The notes beneath the pieces are model-generated. The model made no database searches. It was not told the DNA's origin and was given only the letters and a program-made list of their open reading frames with translations. A program made the position numbers and the translations under genes. Shown here in pieces: positions 9,552 to 19,309 of a stretch of DNA of 47,352 nucleotides. This stretch comes from Bryobacteraceae bacterium (GTDB lineage: Bacteria; Acidobacteriota; Terriglobia; Bryobacterales; Bryobacteraceae), in assembly GCA_025062235.1 (NCBI GenBank), contig JANXAE010000004.1:1-47352 (forward strand). The letters run 5' to 3'. Position 1 is the stretch's first letter; the number at the start of each line of letters is the position of its first letter.

Positions 9552-11633
9552 GTGCGCCGCGTGCTTTGCATCTTCATCCTGGCAGTGTCGCTGCGGTCGC
9601 AAGAATTCCGGGGCACGATCCGAGGACGGATCCTGGATCCGAGCGGAGCGGCCGTGGTCGGCGCTACGGTCGAAGTCATCCATGCCGAAACCAACGTGAA
9701 GACCACGGCGGCGTCGAACGAGGCAGGCAACTACCAGGTTCCCTTCCTGCTGCCCGGCAACTACACCGTGCGCGTGGAGCATCCGGGTTTCAAGACGCTC
9801 GAGAGGCAGGGCGTTCGCGTTTCGCTGAACGAACTGGTGACGCTCGATCTGACGCTGGAGCTCGGACAGGCCACCGAATCGGTCACCGTCACGGCGGCCG
9901 CGCCGCTGCTCAACACCGCTTCGGCCGATCTCGGACAGGTCATCGAGCGGACCTTCGTCGAGACCATGGTGGTCTCGCTCAGCCGCAACGTGATGAACCT
10001 GCGCAATCTGGCGCCCGGCGTCACGGGCGGCACCGGAACTTACACCAGCAGCGCCCAGGGCGAATTTTCCATCGCCGGCGGCGGCACGCGGGGCGACAAC
10101 GAGATCGTAGTGGACGGTATTCCCAGCACAACGGTAGACGGAACGATCGGATTTGTCCCCGCCCTCGATGCCGTCGAAGAGGTGAAAGTGCACACCACCA
10201 TGTTCGACGCCGCTTACGGGCACTCCAACGGCGGCGCCGTCACCATCACCACGCGCGGCGGCGGCAACGAGCTGCACGGCTCGGCCTTCCTTTACAAGCG
10301 CTGGGCCGCACTGAACGCCAACAGTTGGACCAACAACCGGCTGGGCTTGCCCAAGCCGCCCGTCACGTATCGCCAGTGGGGATACGCGTTCAGCGGGCCC
10401 CTCTACCTGCCGCGCGTCTACGACGGGCGGAACCGCACGTTCTTCTCGACCACGCTCGAGCGCGATCATGACGCGCGCGAGCTGACGCGCCAGGCGCGCG
10501 TGCCCACAGAGGCCGAGCGCAAGGGCGACTTCTCGAAGACACTGAACCGCCTGGGCGGGCCCTTCGCCATCTACGACCCCGCCACGACCGTGGTGGAAGG
10601 CACCCGCGCCACCCGCCAGCCCTTTCCCGGCGCCGTCATCCCGCCATCGCGCATCAGTCCGATCGGCGCCGCGGTACTGGGGAAGTACCCGTTGCCCAAT
10701 CAGCCTGCTCCGACCCAGATCGCAGGCTACAACTGGGGTCTCAGCAAGACGTACTCGGTGGACCAGCACCAGTACAGCGGCCGCGTGGATCATGCCATCG
10801 GCGACCGCCAGCGGCTCTTCGTCCGTCTGGGCGTGCTCGACCGCATCCAGATGGCCGACGAGCTGATCTTTGGCGCGACGTCCTTTCCGGTTTCCGGCGG
10901 TTCGGACCTGGACCGCCCCTTGGCCCGGCGCCGATTCAGCCTCGCCGTGGATGACACCCTCGTGGTCTCGCCCAACCTAGTCGGGTCCATCCGTTTGGGA
11001 GTGCTCAGCTATTCGAGCCGCAGCCAGACGGGTGCTGCCGGCGCCGATCCCCGGGAGCTGAACATTGCCGACATCATCGTCTCGAATCAGGCCTTCCGCG
11101 GCTGGCCGAACTTCTCGCCTGGCGAGAATCTGCCGGATCTGGGCAGCACCAAGTCCTTCTCGCGGCAACTCACCAATTCGGTGGTGAGCACCTGGACGAG
11201 GCTTTCCGGCGAGCATGCCCTCAAGTTCGGCGTGGACTATCGGCTCGGCCGGATCAACAGCGTCTCGCCAGGCTCGAACGCAGTGGGGTCATTCACTTTC
11301 AATCCCACCTTCACCCACGCCAACCCGTTCGAGGCCCGCTCCGCCGACAGCTCGGGCTCCGGCATGGCTTCGTTGCTGCTGGGCCTGGCGGCTTCGGGCA
11401 ACTTCGGCTACAACACCGCCACTTCCACCCAGAATCACCACTGGGCATGGTTCTTCCAGGATGACTGGAAGGTGACGCGCCGGCTGACGCTGAACCTCGG
11501 CGTGCGCTACGAGCTGGAGACGCCCTTCACCGAGCGCTATGACCGCATGGGCCTGCGGTTCGATGAGAACGCGCGCCTGCCCGTACAGGTTCCCGGGATG
11601 GAACTGCGGGCGGGATTCTCTTTGCGGGTGTGA
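9552..11633 (+). CDS. TonB-dependent receptor, N-terminal part (ends at an apparent frameshift)
   Basis: The first 693 codons of an Oar-like TonB-dependent outer-membrane receptor typical of Acidobacteriota. The GTG start has a perfect GGAGG 6 bases upstream (9541-9545). A signal peptide (MRRVLCIFILAVSLRSQ) is followed by a carboxypeptidase-regulatory-like domain near residues 18-100 (GTIRGRILDPSGAAVVGATV, NYQVPFLLPGNYTVRVEHPG). A plug region follows (VTVTAAAPLLNT, DNEIVVDGIPSTT, SNGGAVTITTRGG), and then the start of the barrel. The frame stops at 11631-11633 just after MELRAGFSLRV. Reading instead in the next frame from about 11608 gives GGILFAGVNGNPRR and continues into the C-terminal part, so a single G appears to be missing from the run at 11608-11610. 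The substrate is unknown; such receptors often import plant-polymer oligosaccharides. Confidence 0.9.
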   Translation: MRRVLCIFILAVSLRSQEFRGTIRGRILDPSGAAVVGATVEVIHAETNVKTTAASNEAGNYQVPFLLPGNYTVRVEHPGFKTLERQGVRVSLNELVTLDLTLELGQATESVTVTAAAPLLNTASADLGQVIERTFVETMVVSLSRNVMNLRNLAPGVTGGTGTYTSSAQGEFSIAGGGTRGDNEIVVDGIPSTTVDGTIGFVPALDAVEEVKVHTTMFDAAYGHSNGGAVTITTRGGGNELHGSAFLYKRWAALNANSWTNNRLGLPKPPVTYRQWGYAFSGPLYLPRVYDGRNRTFFSTTLERDHDARELTRQARVPTEAERKGDFSKTLNRLGGPFAIYDPATTVVEGTRATRQPFPGAVIPPSRISPIGAAVLGKYPLPNQPAPTQIAGYNWGLSKTYSVDQHQYSGRVDHAIGDRQRLFVRLGVLDRIQMADELIFGATSFPVSGGSDLDRPLARRRFSLAVDDTLVVSPNLVGSIRLGVLSYSSRSQTGAAGADPRELNIADIIVSNQAFRGWPNFSPGENLPDLGSTKSFSRQLTNSVVSTWTRLSGEHALKFGVDYRLGRINSVSPGSNAVGSFTFNPTFTHANPFEARSADSSGSGMASLLLGLAASGNFGYNTATSTQNHHWAWFFQDDWKVTRRLTLNLGVRYELETPFTERYDRMGLRFDENARLPVQVPGMELRAGFSLRV

Positions 11634-12964
11634 ACGGCAACCCGCGTCGCCAGCCTGCCGACAAGAACAATTTCGGCCCGCGGCTGGGCTTTGCCTGGCA
11701 GGTGACGCCTGCCACGGTCATCCGCGGCGGCTACGGGATCTTCTACAGCATCGTTTCGATGAACACCACCTTCTTCGGCGGGCTGGGTGTCTGGAATGGG
11801 GTCACACCTTACGTGGGCACGGTGGACAACGGCGCTACGCCCTATACGACCCTGGCCAACCCCTTTCCCCAAGGCTTGCGGCAGCCGCTCGGGAGCTCCG
11901 TCGGCCTGATGGCGCAAGTCGGCGATAGCATCGGCTTTCTGGGCGAACCGCGTGTGAACCCGTACAACGGCCAGTGGCAGTTCAGTGTCCAGCGCGAACT
12001 GCCGGCACGGACCTTGCTCGAGCTGGCCTACACCGGCATGCACAGCGTCAAGCAGCCCGAGAGCTTCAACCTGAACGAAAGGCCCGACGTTTTCCTGGCG
12101 CTCGGCGCCGAGGAAAATCGGCGGGTGACGAACCCGTTCTACGGCCTTTTCCCTGCCACATCCACTCTGGGACAGAGCTCGACCATCACCCAGAGCCGGC
12201 TTTGGGTGCGATTCCCGCAGTTCACCACCGTCACCCTCAACGCCGCACCAACCGGGCGCGCGCTCTACCACGCGCTGCACGCCAAGGCCGACAAGCGGCT
12301 CACGCACGGGTTGACCGTGCTTTGGACCTACAGTTTCTCCCGCTTGATGGACAACAACACGACCAGCGTCGTCAATCCCCGCTTTTACCGGGCGGTTTCC
12401 GCCATTGATCAGAAGCACGTCACGCGGCTGGCCTTCGTCTACCAGTTGCCGGTGCGCTTCACGGGCGGCGGCCTGCACAAGGTCTGGGATCGCATCCTGG
12501 GCGGCTGGTCCGTGAGCGGCTTGGCGCAATTTGCTACCGGCACGCCGCTATCGGTCACCCACGCTTATGGTCGCCCGCTGCGCATCCGCAATCCCAGACT
12601 GAGCGGACCGGTTCACCTGAGGCTGGGCGACCGGCGGGATCCCACCAGCGGCCGTGTGCTGAATCCCTGCTTCGACATCACGGCTTTCGAACCCCTGCCC
12701 AACCAGTACACGGTCACGCCCGAGCCACCCGCGCTCGACGAGCTGCGGGCCCCAGGCACGCGCAGCTTGAACGCGGCCTTTTTCAAGACGATCCCCCTGC
12801 GCGAGAGGCTGAGACTGGAGATCCGGCTCGACGCGACCGGCTTGACCAACACCCCCAACTTCGCGGCGCCCGGCACCAACATGTCGCAGGCCGCCACCTT
12901 CGGCGTGATCAGCTCCGCTGGCGGCAGCCGCTCGATGCAGGGTTCGGCGCGCATCGCTTTCTGA
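11630..12964 (+). CDS. TonB-dependent receptor, C-terminal barrel part (same gene after frameshift)
   Basis: The continuation of the receptor above. The frame opens upstream of 11630 and covers 444 codons from a GTG there, but that GTG is not a plausible independent start because no signal sequence or ribosome-binding site precedes it. The content is barrel strands typical of the family: NNFGPRLGFAWQVTPATVIR, YNGQWQFSVQRELPARTLLE, LTVLWTYSFSRLMD, and the closing SRSMQGSARIAF ending in phenylalanine as outer-membrane barrels do. The joined product would be about 1,137 residues, the normal size for these receptors. Either the sequence has a one-base error or the gene is a recent pseudogene. Confidence 0.88.
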   Translation: MNGNPRRQPADKNNFGPRLGFAWQVTPATVIRGGYGIFYSIVSMNTTFFGGLGVWNGVTPYVGTVDNGATPYTTLANPFPQGLRQPLGSSVGLMAQVGDSIGFLGEPRVNPYNGQWQFSVQRELPARTLLELAYTGMHSVKQPESFNLNERPDVFLALGAEENRRVTNPFYGLFPATSTLGQSSTITQSRLWVRFPQFTTVTLNAAPTGRALYHALHAKADKRLTHGLTVLWTYSFSRLMDNNTTSVVNPRFYRAVSAIDQKHVTRLAFVYQLPVRFTGGGLHKVWDRILGGWSVSGLAQFATGTPLSVTHAYGRPLRIRNPRLSGPVHLRLGDRRDPTSGRVLNPCFDITAFEPLPNQYTVTPEPPALDELRAPGTRSLNAAFFKTIPLRERLRLEIRLDATGLTNTPNFAAPGTNMSQAATFGVISSAGGSRSMQGSARIAF

Positions 12965-13023
12965 GCCGTCTGCCAGCCGCCGTAGAAACGCCGCCGATGC
13001 GAGTTCTCTACAAATGTAATCTT

Positions 13024-13057
13024 ATGGCCCCGTTTGCCATGAGCAGCATGGGGCCAT
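13024..13057. repeat. Inverted repeat after the TonB receptor gene
   Basis: The arms atggcccc (13024-13031) and ggggccat (13050-13057) are perfect complements around an 18-base loop, 60 bases after the receptor stop. There is no T-run, so it is a weak terminator candidate at best. Confidence 0.35.
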
Positions 13058-13724
13058 CCGCATCGGGCTGACCGACGCGCAGCGAGACGGACACGAACGA
13101 GGCATCCGCCTATCAAGCCCCTTTGGGTCTTCGACTTGCTGAGAAACCTGGGCGCGACGCTCGCCGCGCAGTGGGTGCCGCCCGAGGAGCACGCCAAGCC
13201 CAGCCCGTAGTCATCCCCAATTCGAGTCTCGACGTCTCCCCGCGGTGTGGTCGTCAACTGGTGTGTGATGAAGGCCTCTTCCGAGCTATGTCTTTCCTGT
13301 ACAAAGAAGCTTGCAACGTGTACTACTACGGTAATAGTATTTCTTTGATGGTCCCAGTGCTTTGTGCCCCAATGGGTCAAGCTGGCAGCGGGCGTTCTCA
13401 AAAGCGTAGTCGGACCGCAGGCGGGATAACCGGTCCTTCGGCTCCAGGCCCGAGCGGCTTGCAGGGGAACCGAGCGGAGCATCGGCGAGGAAGGCAGCGA
13501 GCTCCCGCTCGCCTTGCTCAACGATGAATCGCTTCTGGCCGAAGGGCTTGCGCTATGGGCAACTTTGGTTTGGAATGCCAGCTCGGGAGCCTCATGCAGA
13601 CCGGTGGTGGGACGGCTTGGCTTGTCTACGACTGATATTGGATTGGTCGAGATGAGCAGATCACATGCAACCTTTCTGAGTGTGACTGCATCCATATCAG
13701 CGGAACAGCTCCCGAAAGGGGGCC

Positions 13725-13809
13725 GGGGCCGGTGGTCAGCTCGGCCCCGTCAAACGTCGGGCTGCCGGCGCAGCGCCGCAACCCTATGCCGGTTCGGCGC
13801 AAGGCCGGC
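13725..13809 (+). promoter_or_regulatory. Structured leader ahead of hsp20
   Basis: Two hairpins lie just before the hsp20 ribosome-binding site. One has arms ggggcc (13725-13730) and ggcccc (13743-13748). The other is a two-tier stem with gccggc (13764-13769 and 13804-13809) enclosing gcgccg (13773-13778) and cggcgc (13795-13800). A folded leader could control translation of a heat-shock gene, but I recognise no known riboswitch or thermometer and see no CIRCE element. Confidence 0.3.
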
Positions 13810-13826
13810 GCCAGGAAATATCCAGG

Positions 13827-13834
13827 AAAGGAGG
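13827..13834 (+). promoter_or_regulatory. Strong ribosome-binding site of hsp20
   Basis: AAAGGAGG lies 11 bases before the ATG at 13846. It is one of the best Shine-Dalgarno matches in the window and fixes the start of hsp20. Confidence 0.7.
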
Positions 13835-13845
13835 TCAGGTAAGCT

Positions 13846-14316
13846 ATGCTGTTGACGCCGATTGCTGCCGACATCCGTCAGACCCTGGAGAATTTCCGCC
13901 GTTCGATTGATCAGTTCTTCGACAGCTTCTACGGGACCGCTCGGAGGGGCACGACCGACGAGTGGGTGTTCAGCCCAGCCGTTGAGACCGGCTGGACGGA
14001 CGAGCATCTGAACCTGCGTGTCGTCCTGCCGGGCGTGTCCGAGAAGGACCTGAAAGTCAGCGTGCAGGGCAACACCCTGGTCGTCGAGGGTGAGCGCAAG
14101 GCCCCCAAAGATTTCGGCAAGGAGGGCTACGTCTACACCACGATGCCCTACGGGCGGTTCGAGCGCGTCATTGACCTGCCCAACGGTCTGGATCTGGACA
14201 AGCTGAGTGCGGTCCTGCATGACGGTGTGCTCGACATCCAGATCCCGCTGACCACCGCCATGAAGCCGCGCCAGATTCCGATCCGGACCGAGGAGCGCAA
14301 GGCTCTCGCCGCGTAA
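13846..14316 (+). CDS. Hsp20/alpha-crystallin small heat-shock protein
   Basis: A 156-residue ATP-independent chaperone that holds unfolding proteins in large oligomers. The alpha-crystallin domain spans about residues 42-145: FSPAVETGWTDEHLNLRVVL opens it, PGVSEKDLKVSVQGNTLVVEG forms the central strands, and DGVLDIQIPL near 127-136 matches the conserved G-V-L strand. The C-terminal IPI (in PRQIPIRTEE) is the I-x-I anchor that locks oligomers. The gene has a strong ribosome-binding site, a structured leader and its own terminator, so it is monocistronic. It converges on ftsH, another stress-related gene. Confidence 0.95.
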   Translation: MLLTPIAADIRQTLENFRRSIDQFFDSFYGTARRGTTDEWVFSPAVETGWTDEHLNLRVVLPGVSEKDLKVSVQGNTLVVEGERKAPKDFGKEGYVYTTMPYGRFERVIDLPNGLDLDKLSAVLHDGVLDIQIPLTTAMKPRQIPIRTEERKALAA

Positions 14317-14332
14317 GCACGAGCCCGGCTTC

Positions 14333-14372
14333 GAGCGGGATCCCGCCGCCACGCGCGCGGGTTCCCGCTCTT

Positions 14373-14378
<6 letters not shown>
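14333..14378 (+). terminator. Rho-independent terminator of hsp20
   Basis: The arms gagcggga (14333-14340) and tcccgctc (14363-14370) are perfect 8-base complements and are followed directly by TTTTATTT. The T-run overlaps the stop codon of the opposing ftsH gene. Confidence 0.85.
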
Positions 14379-16223
<1,845 letters not shown>

Positions 16224-16232
16224 GGGCGCCAT

Positions 16233-16239
16233 CCTCCTC
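16233..16239 (-). promoter_or_regulatory. Ribosome-binding site deciding the ftsH start
   Basis: GAGGAGG on the minus strand is 9 bases from the ATG at 16223 but has no spacing from the alternative ATG at 16232. It therefore selects the shorter protein. Confidence 0.6.
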
Positions 16240-16302
16240 GCCGCGCGTACACGCGCCCGACCTCTTCAGGATAAACCGAGACGCCACCCTTCTTGGCGAT
16301 GC

Positions 16303-16308
16303 TACGCT
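16303..16308 (+). promoter_or_regulatory. -10-like hexamer TACGCT, possible leaderless promoter of rlmN
   Basis: The hexamer ends 6 bases before the ATG at 16315, which would put transcription start at the initiation codon. No ribosome-binding site or good -35 box is visible. Confidence 0.35.
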
Positions 16309-16314
16309 GGGCAT

Positions 16315-17412
16315 ATGGGGGTGTTGCTGGGTCTGGACGCTGGGGAGCTCGCCGCGCTGCTTGGCCAGGGGCACCCCGGCTTCCGCGCGCAACAGCTCTA
16401 TGAGGCGCTTTACCGTACCCGGGTCACAAGCCTGGACGAAGTGACCACACTGCCCTCGGACCTCCGCCGCCAACTGGCCGCTGACCATCGCATCGGGCTT
16501 CCCCGAGTCGAGCGTCGCTACGATTCGGCGGACGGCACCCGACGGTACTTGCTGCGGCTGGACGACGGGCGCGCCATCGAGGCTGTTTTCATGCCCGAGG
16601 TCTCGCGCTCGACCTTCTGCATCTCGACCCAAGTGGGCTGCCCTGTGGGTTGCCATTTCTGCATGACGGCCGCGCTGGGCCTCGAGCGCAACCTGACCGC
16701 CGGCGAGATCGCCGGCCAGGTGCTTTTCCTGCTCCGCGAACACGGGCTCGAGCCGGGTCGGGACCGCGTGAACGTGGTCATGATGGGACAAGGCGAACCC
16801 TTGCTGAATCTCGAAGCCGTGTTGAAGGCCACGCGCCTGCTCGTGGACCCGCGCGGCGTGGGCATTTCGCCCCGCCGCGTGACGCTCTCCACCGTGGGGA
16901 TCGTGCCTAAGATCCGTGAGCTGGGACAGGCCGCCATTCGGCCGAAACTCGCCATCTCGTTGCACGCCACCACCGACGAGGTGCGCGCGCGCCTGATCCC
17001 CATCGCCCGCCGATACCCGCTGGCCGAGCTGCTCGAAGCCTGTCGGGCGTATCCGCTAAGGAGCTGGGAGCGCCTGACCTTCGAGTATCTGCTCATCCGC
17101 GGCGTCAACGATTCCGACCACGATGCCCGCCGGCTGGCGAGCCTGTTGGGCCAGCTCCGCGCCAAGGTGAACCTGATACCGCTCAATCCGGGCCCTGGCA
17201 TTCCTTACCAGCCGCCGGACCCCGAACGCATCCTGGCCTTTCAGGCCCGAGTCCGCCGGGTGCTCCCGTGCTTCATCCGGAAGCCGCGCGGCCAGGACGT
17301 CTTCGCGGCCTGCGGCCAGCTCCGTCGGATGGCGCTGGATGAAGCCGCTCAAGCCTGTGGCGCGATCTCGACCTTGGCCAGACGCTCGGTGAACCGCACG
17401 ATGCCGGAGTGA
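16315..17412 (+). CDS. rlmN: Dual-specificity rRNA/tRNA adenine-C2 methyltransferase RlmN
   Basis: A 365-residue radical SAM enzyme that methylates C2 of A2503 in 23S rRNA and A37 of some tRNAs. The iron-sulfur motif CxxxCxxC is CPVGCHFC near residue 110. GQGEPLLN is the SAM-binding GEP motif, and the C-terminal cysteine that carries the methyl intermediate is in FAACGQL near residue 331. The N-terminal helical domain ([15 protein letters not shown]) recognises RNA. Cfr differs in resistance context, not in these motifs, so RlmN is the default call. The last 64 bases overlap the 3' end of the opposing dehydrogenase gene, giving a tail past the usual end ([16 protein letters not shown]). Confidence 0.95.
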   Translation: MGVLLGLDAGELAALLGQGHPGFRAQQLYEALYRTRVTSLDEVTTLPSDLRRQLAADHRIGLPRVERRYDSADGTRRYLLRLDDGRAIEAVFMPEVSRSTFCISTQVGCPVGCHFCMTAALGLERNLTAGEIAGQVLFLLREHGLEPGRDRVNVVMMGQGEPLLNLEAVLKATRLLVDPRGVGISPRRVTLSTVGIVPKIRELGQAAIRPKLAISLHATTDEVRARLIPIARRYPLAELLEACRAYPLRSWERLTFEYLLIRGVNDSDHDARRLASLLGQLRAKVNLIPLNPGPGIPYQPPDPERILAFQARVRRVLPCFIRKPRGQDVFAACGQLRRMALDEAAQACGAISTLARRSVNRTMPE

Positions 17413-18242
17413 TCGAGCTCGCCCTCCCCTTCGTTGAGCAACGCCGTCAGCATCTGTTGCACGAGACTGGTCACGGGCAGCGGCACATTGAGGGTCTCGG
17501 CCGCTTTGAGGGCGTTGCGCAGGTCCTTGTGGTGTAGCCGGATGCGGAAGCCCGGCTTGAAGTTGCGGCTCACGATCATCGGCGCTTTGGCGTTGAGCAC
17601 CGCGCTGCCCGCCAGGCCGCCCTTGATCGCGTTGAACACCACGTCGGGGTTGACGCCGGCCTTCGTCGCCAGCACCAGCGCCTCGCCCACCGCCGCGATG
17701 TTGATGGCCACGATGATCTGGTTGGCCAGCTTGGTGACATTGCCTGCCCCCACGGGTCCGGTCAGCGTGATCGTCTTGCCCATGGCTTGGAAGATGGGCA
17801 GGACTTTCTCGAAAGTCGCCTGCTCGCCGCCCACCATGATGGCCAGCGTGGCATTGATCGCGCCCGGCTCGCCCCCCGAAACGGGCGCGTCGAGGAATTC
17901 CACGCCCCGCTGACGGCATTCTTCCCCCACCTTCTGCGCCACCGCAGGGCTGATCGAGCTCATGTCCACGACGATCAGTCCGGGCCGGGCGGCCTCGAGC
18001 ACGCCTTCCGGACCCAGGATGACTTGCTCGACCTCCGGGCCATCGGGAAGCATGGTGATCACGATGTCGGTGCGCGCCGCGACGTCCTTCGGCGACAGGC
18101 CCCGCGCAGCGCCCTCGGCCGCCAGCTCCTCGACAGGCTCCGGACGGATGTCGTAGACCACCAGCTCGTGCCCCGCCTTCATCAGGTTGCGGGCCATTGG
18201 CTTGCCCATGATTCCCAGACCGATGAATCCGATCTTGGCCAC
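17349..18242 (-). CDS. Beta-hydroxyacid dehydrogenase (2-hydroxy-3-oxopropionate reductase-like)
   Basis: A 297-residue NAD(P)-dependent enzyme of the 3-hydroxyisobutyrate dehydrogenase / tartronate semialdehyde reductase (GarR) family. The Rossmann motif [20 protein letters not shown] opens the protein. The substrate-binding [16 protein letters not shown] lies near residue 120. The catalytic lysine is in [11 protein letters not shown] near 170, and KDLRNAL near 240 completes the family pattern. The GTG start at 18242 has AAAGGAG about 10 bases upstream, so the longer open frame is discounted. Tartronate semialdehyde reduction (glyoxylate/glycerate pathway) fits best, but the substrate within this family cannot be fixed by sequence alone. 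Confidence 0.9.
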   Translation of the reverse strand: MAKIGFIGLGIMGKPMARNLMKAGHELVVYDIRPEPVEELAAEGAARGLSPKDVAARTDIVITMLPDGPEVEQVILGPEGVLEAARPGLIVVDMSSISPAVAQKVGEECRQRGVEFLDAPVSGGEPGAINATLAIMVGGEQATFEKVLPIFQAMGKTITLTGPVGAGNVTKLANQIIVAINIAAVGEALVLATKAGVNPDVVFNAIKGGLAGSAVLNAKAPMIVSRNFKPGFRIRLHHKDLRNALKAAETLNVPLPVTSLVQQMLTALLNEGEGELDHSGIVRFTERLAKVEIAPQA

Positions 18243-18327
18243 TCGCGCCGCTCCTTTCTTCGGAATCTGCAGCCATACCATTATCGGGCACGGATGGAGA
18301 GCTGAGGCGGGCCAATGGACCACGGCG

Positions 18328-18333
18328 TATAAT
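18328..18333 (+). promoter_or_regulatory. Consensus -10 TATAAT, possible leaderless promoter
   Basis: A perfect TATAAT ends 7 bases before the ATG at 18341 and overlaps the alternative ATG at 18332. This favours 18341 as a leaderless start. No -35 match is present at normal spacing. Confidence 0.45.
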
Positions 18334-18340
18334 GTCCGCG

Positions 18341-19303
18341 ATGGCTCGGCTCCTGTTGCTTCTACCTGTGCTCGTGTCGGAGGCGGTAGCCGCGGTGAAG
18401 ATCGAGAGAGTCGCATATCAGGGGTGGTCGAACTGCTATCGGATCACCAACGGTCGCATCGAGCTGGTCGTGACCGGCGACGTGGGTCCGCGCATCATCC
18501 GTTGCGCGTTCGTCGGGGGTCCCAACTTGTTCAAGGAGTTTCCCGAGCAACTGGGCAGGCGCGGCGAGAAAGAATTCCAACTGCGCGGCGGACACCGGTT
18601 GTGGGTGGCGCCCGAGCGCTTGGAGACCACCTGGGCGCCGGACAACGCTCCGGTGCGCATCCGCGTGGAGGGCAGCGTGCTGGAGGCGACGGCGCCGGTG
18701 GAGCCGGGCACCGGCTTGGAGAAACAAATCGTTGTGAAGATGTCGGCTTCGGAGGATCTCGTCGAGGTCCTGCACCGGATCCGCAACACCAACCCTTGGC
18801 GCATCGAGTTCGCGCCCTGGGCCCTGACCATGATGGCTCCGGGCGGCACGGCCGTCACCGGCTTCCCTCCGCGCGGCAAGCATCCGGAGGTCCTGCTGCC
18901 GACCAACCCGCTGGTCATGTGGGCTTACACGGACCTGTCGGATCCGCGCTGGATGTTCTTCTCCAAATACCTGGCCCTGCGCCAGGACCCCCGACGCAGC
19001 GCGCCGCAGAAGATCGGCCTGTTCAATCCCCGCACTTGGGGCGCCTACCTGCTGGGCGACGAGTTGTTCTACAAGGAGAGCGCCGCGGACCCGGCGGCCG
19101 CCTATCCCGACTTCGGTTGCTCGTTCGAAATCTTCACCAACGACGAGTTTCTCGAGCTGGAGACGCTGGGGCCGTTGCGCGCGGTCGAACCCAATGGCGT
19201 GGCCGAGCACCGCGAGCTGTGGCGCCTCGTCCGGGGCGTGCGTCCGAGCGCGTGGACCGAGGCCGAACTGGACCGCCTGCTCGGCCCGCTGCTGAGCCGT
19301 TGA
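18341..19303 (+). CDS. Secreted protein, mutarotase-like / DUF4380-like
   Basis: A 320-residue exported protein. A signal peptide (MARLLLLLPVLVSEAVAA) is followed by a domain that starts YQGWSNCYRITNGRIELVVT and GDVGPRIIRCAF. This recalls the galactose-mutarotase-like sandwich (DUF4380 type) found in many Acidobacteriota and planctomycetes. Later landmarks are PWRIEFAPWALTMMAPGG and GCSFEIFTNDEFLELETLGP, which also follow mutarotase-like proteins. I cannot assign a substrate. The ATG at 18332 would add three residues, but it lies inside the TATAAT box. The gene is divergent from the dehydrogenase and convergent with the symporter. Confidence 0.78.
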   Translation: MARLLLLLPVLVSEAVAAVKIERVAYQGWSNCYRITNGRIELVVTGDVGPRIIRCAFVGGPNLFKEFPEQLGRRGEKEFQLRGGHRLWVAPERLETTWAPDNAPVRIRVEGSVLEATAPVEPGTGLEKQIVVKMSASEDLVEVLHRIRNTNPWRIEFAPWALTMMAPGGTAVTGFPPRGKHPEVLLPTNPLVMWAYTDLSDPRWMFFSKYLALRQDPRRSAPQKIGLFNPRTWGAYLLGDELFYKESAADPAAAYPDFGCSFEIFTNDEFLELETLGPLRAVEPNGVAEHRELWRLVRGVRPSAWTEAELDRLLGPLLSR

Positions 19304-19309
19304 CGGGCG

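Larger units (their letters stand above)
12965..13845. other. 881-base stretch with no confident gene
   Basis: Base composition here is less extreme than in the flanks and codon structure is poor. Open frames exist on both strands, but none combines a start, a ribosome-binding site and a recognisable domain. The most protein-like stretch is an 88-codon minus-strand frame (13286-13552) without a start codon. Also present are an 8-base inverted repeat (13024-13057), an imperfect AT-rich inverted repeat near 13320-13340 and GC hairpins before hsp20. It may be the decayed remains of a gene or mobile element. Confidence 0.5.

Noticed and set aside
10021-10300. Possible programmed frameshift or phase variation in the receptor upstream of the break
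   Set aside because: The N-terminal part up to 11600 reads as normal receptor sequence, and I see no long homopolymer or repeat typical of phase variation. The only break is at 11608-11610.
13123-13527. 134-codon plus-strand open frame in the gap before hsp20
   Set aside because: There is no ribosome-binding site, no recognisable motif, and the composition is poor for this genome.
13286-13552. 88-codon minus-strand frame with a protein-like stretch (EQGERELAAFLADAPL)
   Set aside because: It has no start codon after the upstream stop, so I cannot call it a gene, although it might be a remnant.
12613-13695. 360-codon minus-strand open frame crossing the end of the TonB receptor into the gap
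   Set aside because: A third of it is antisense to real receptor sequence and the rest shows no domain. I keep only a note that the gap may hold a decayed gene.
13680-13845. Cyclic di-GMP, SAH, cobalamin or other known riboswitch upstream of hsp20
   Set aside because: I compared the hairpins with the consensus cores I know and found no match to any of them.
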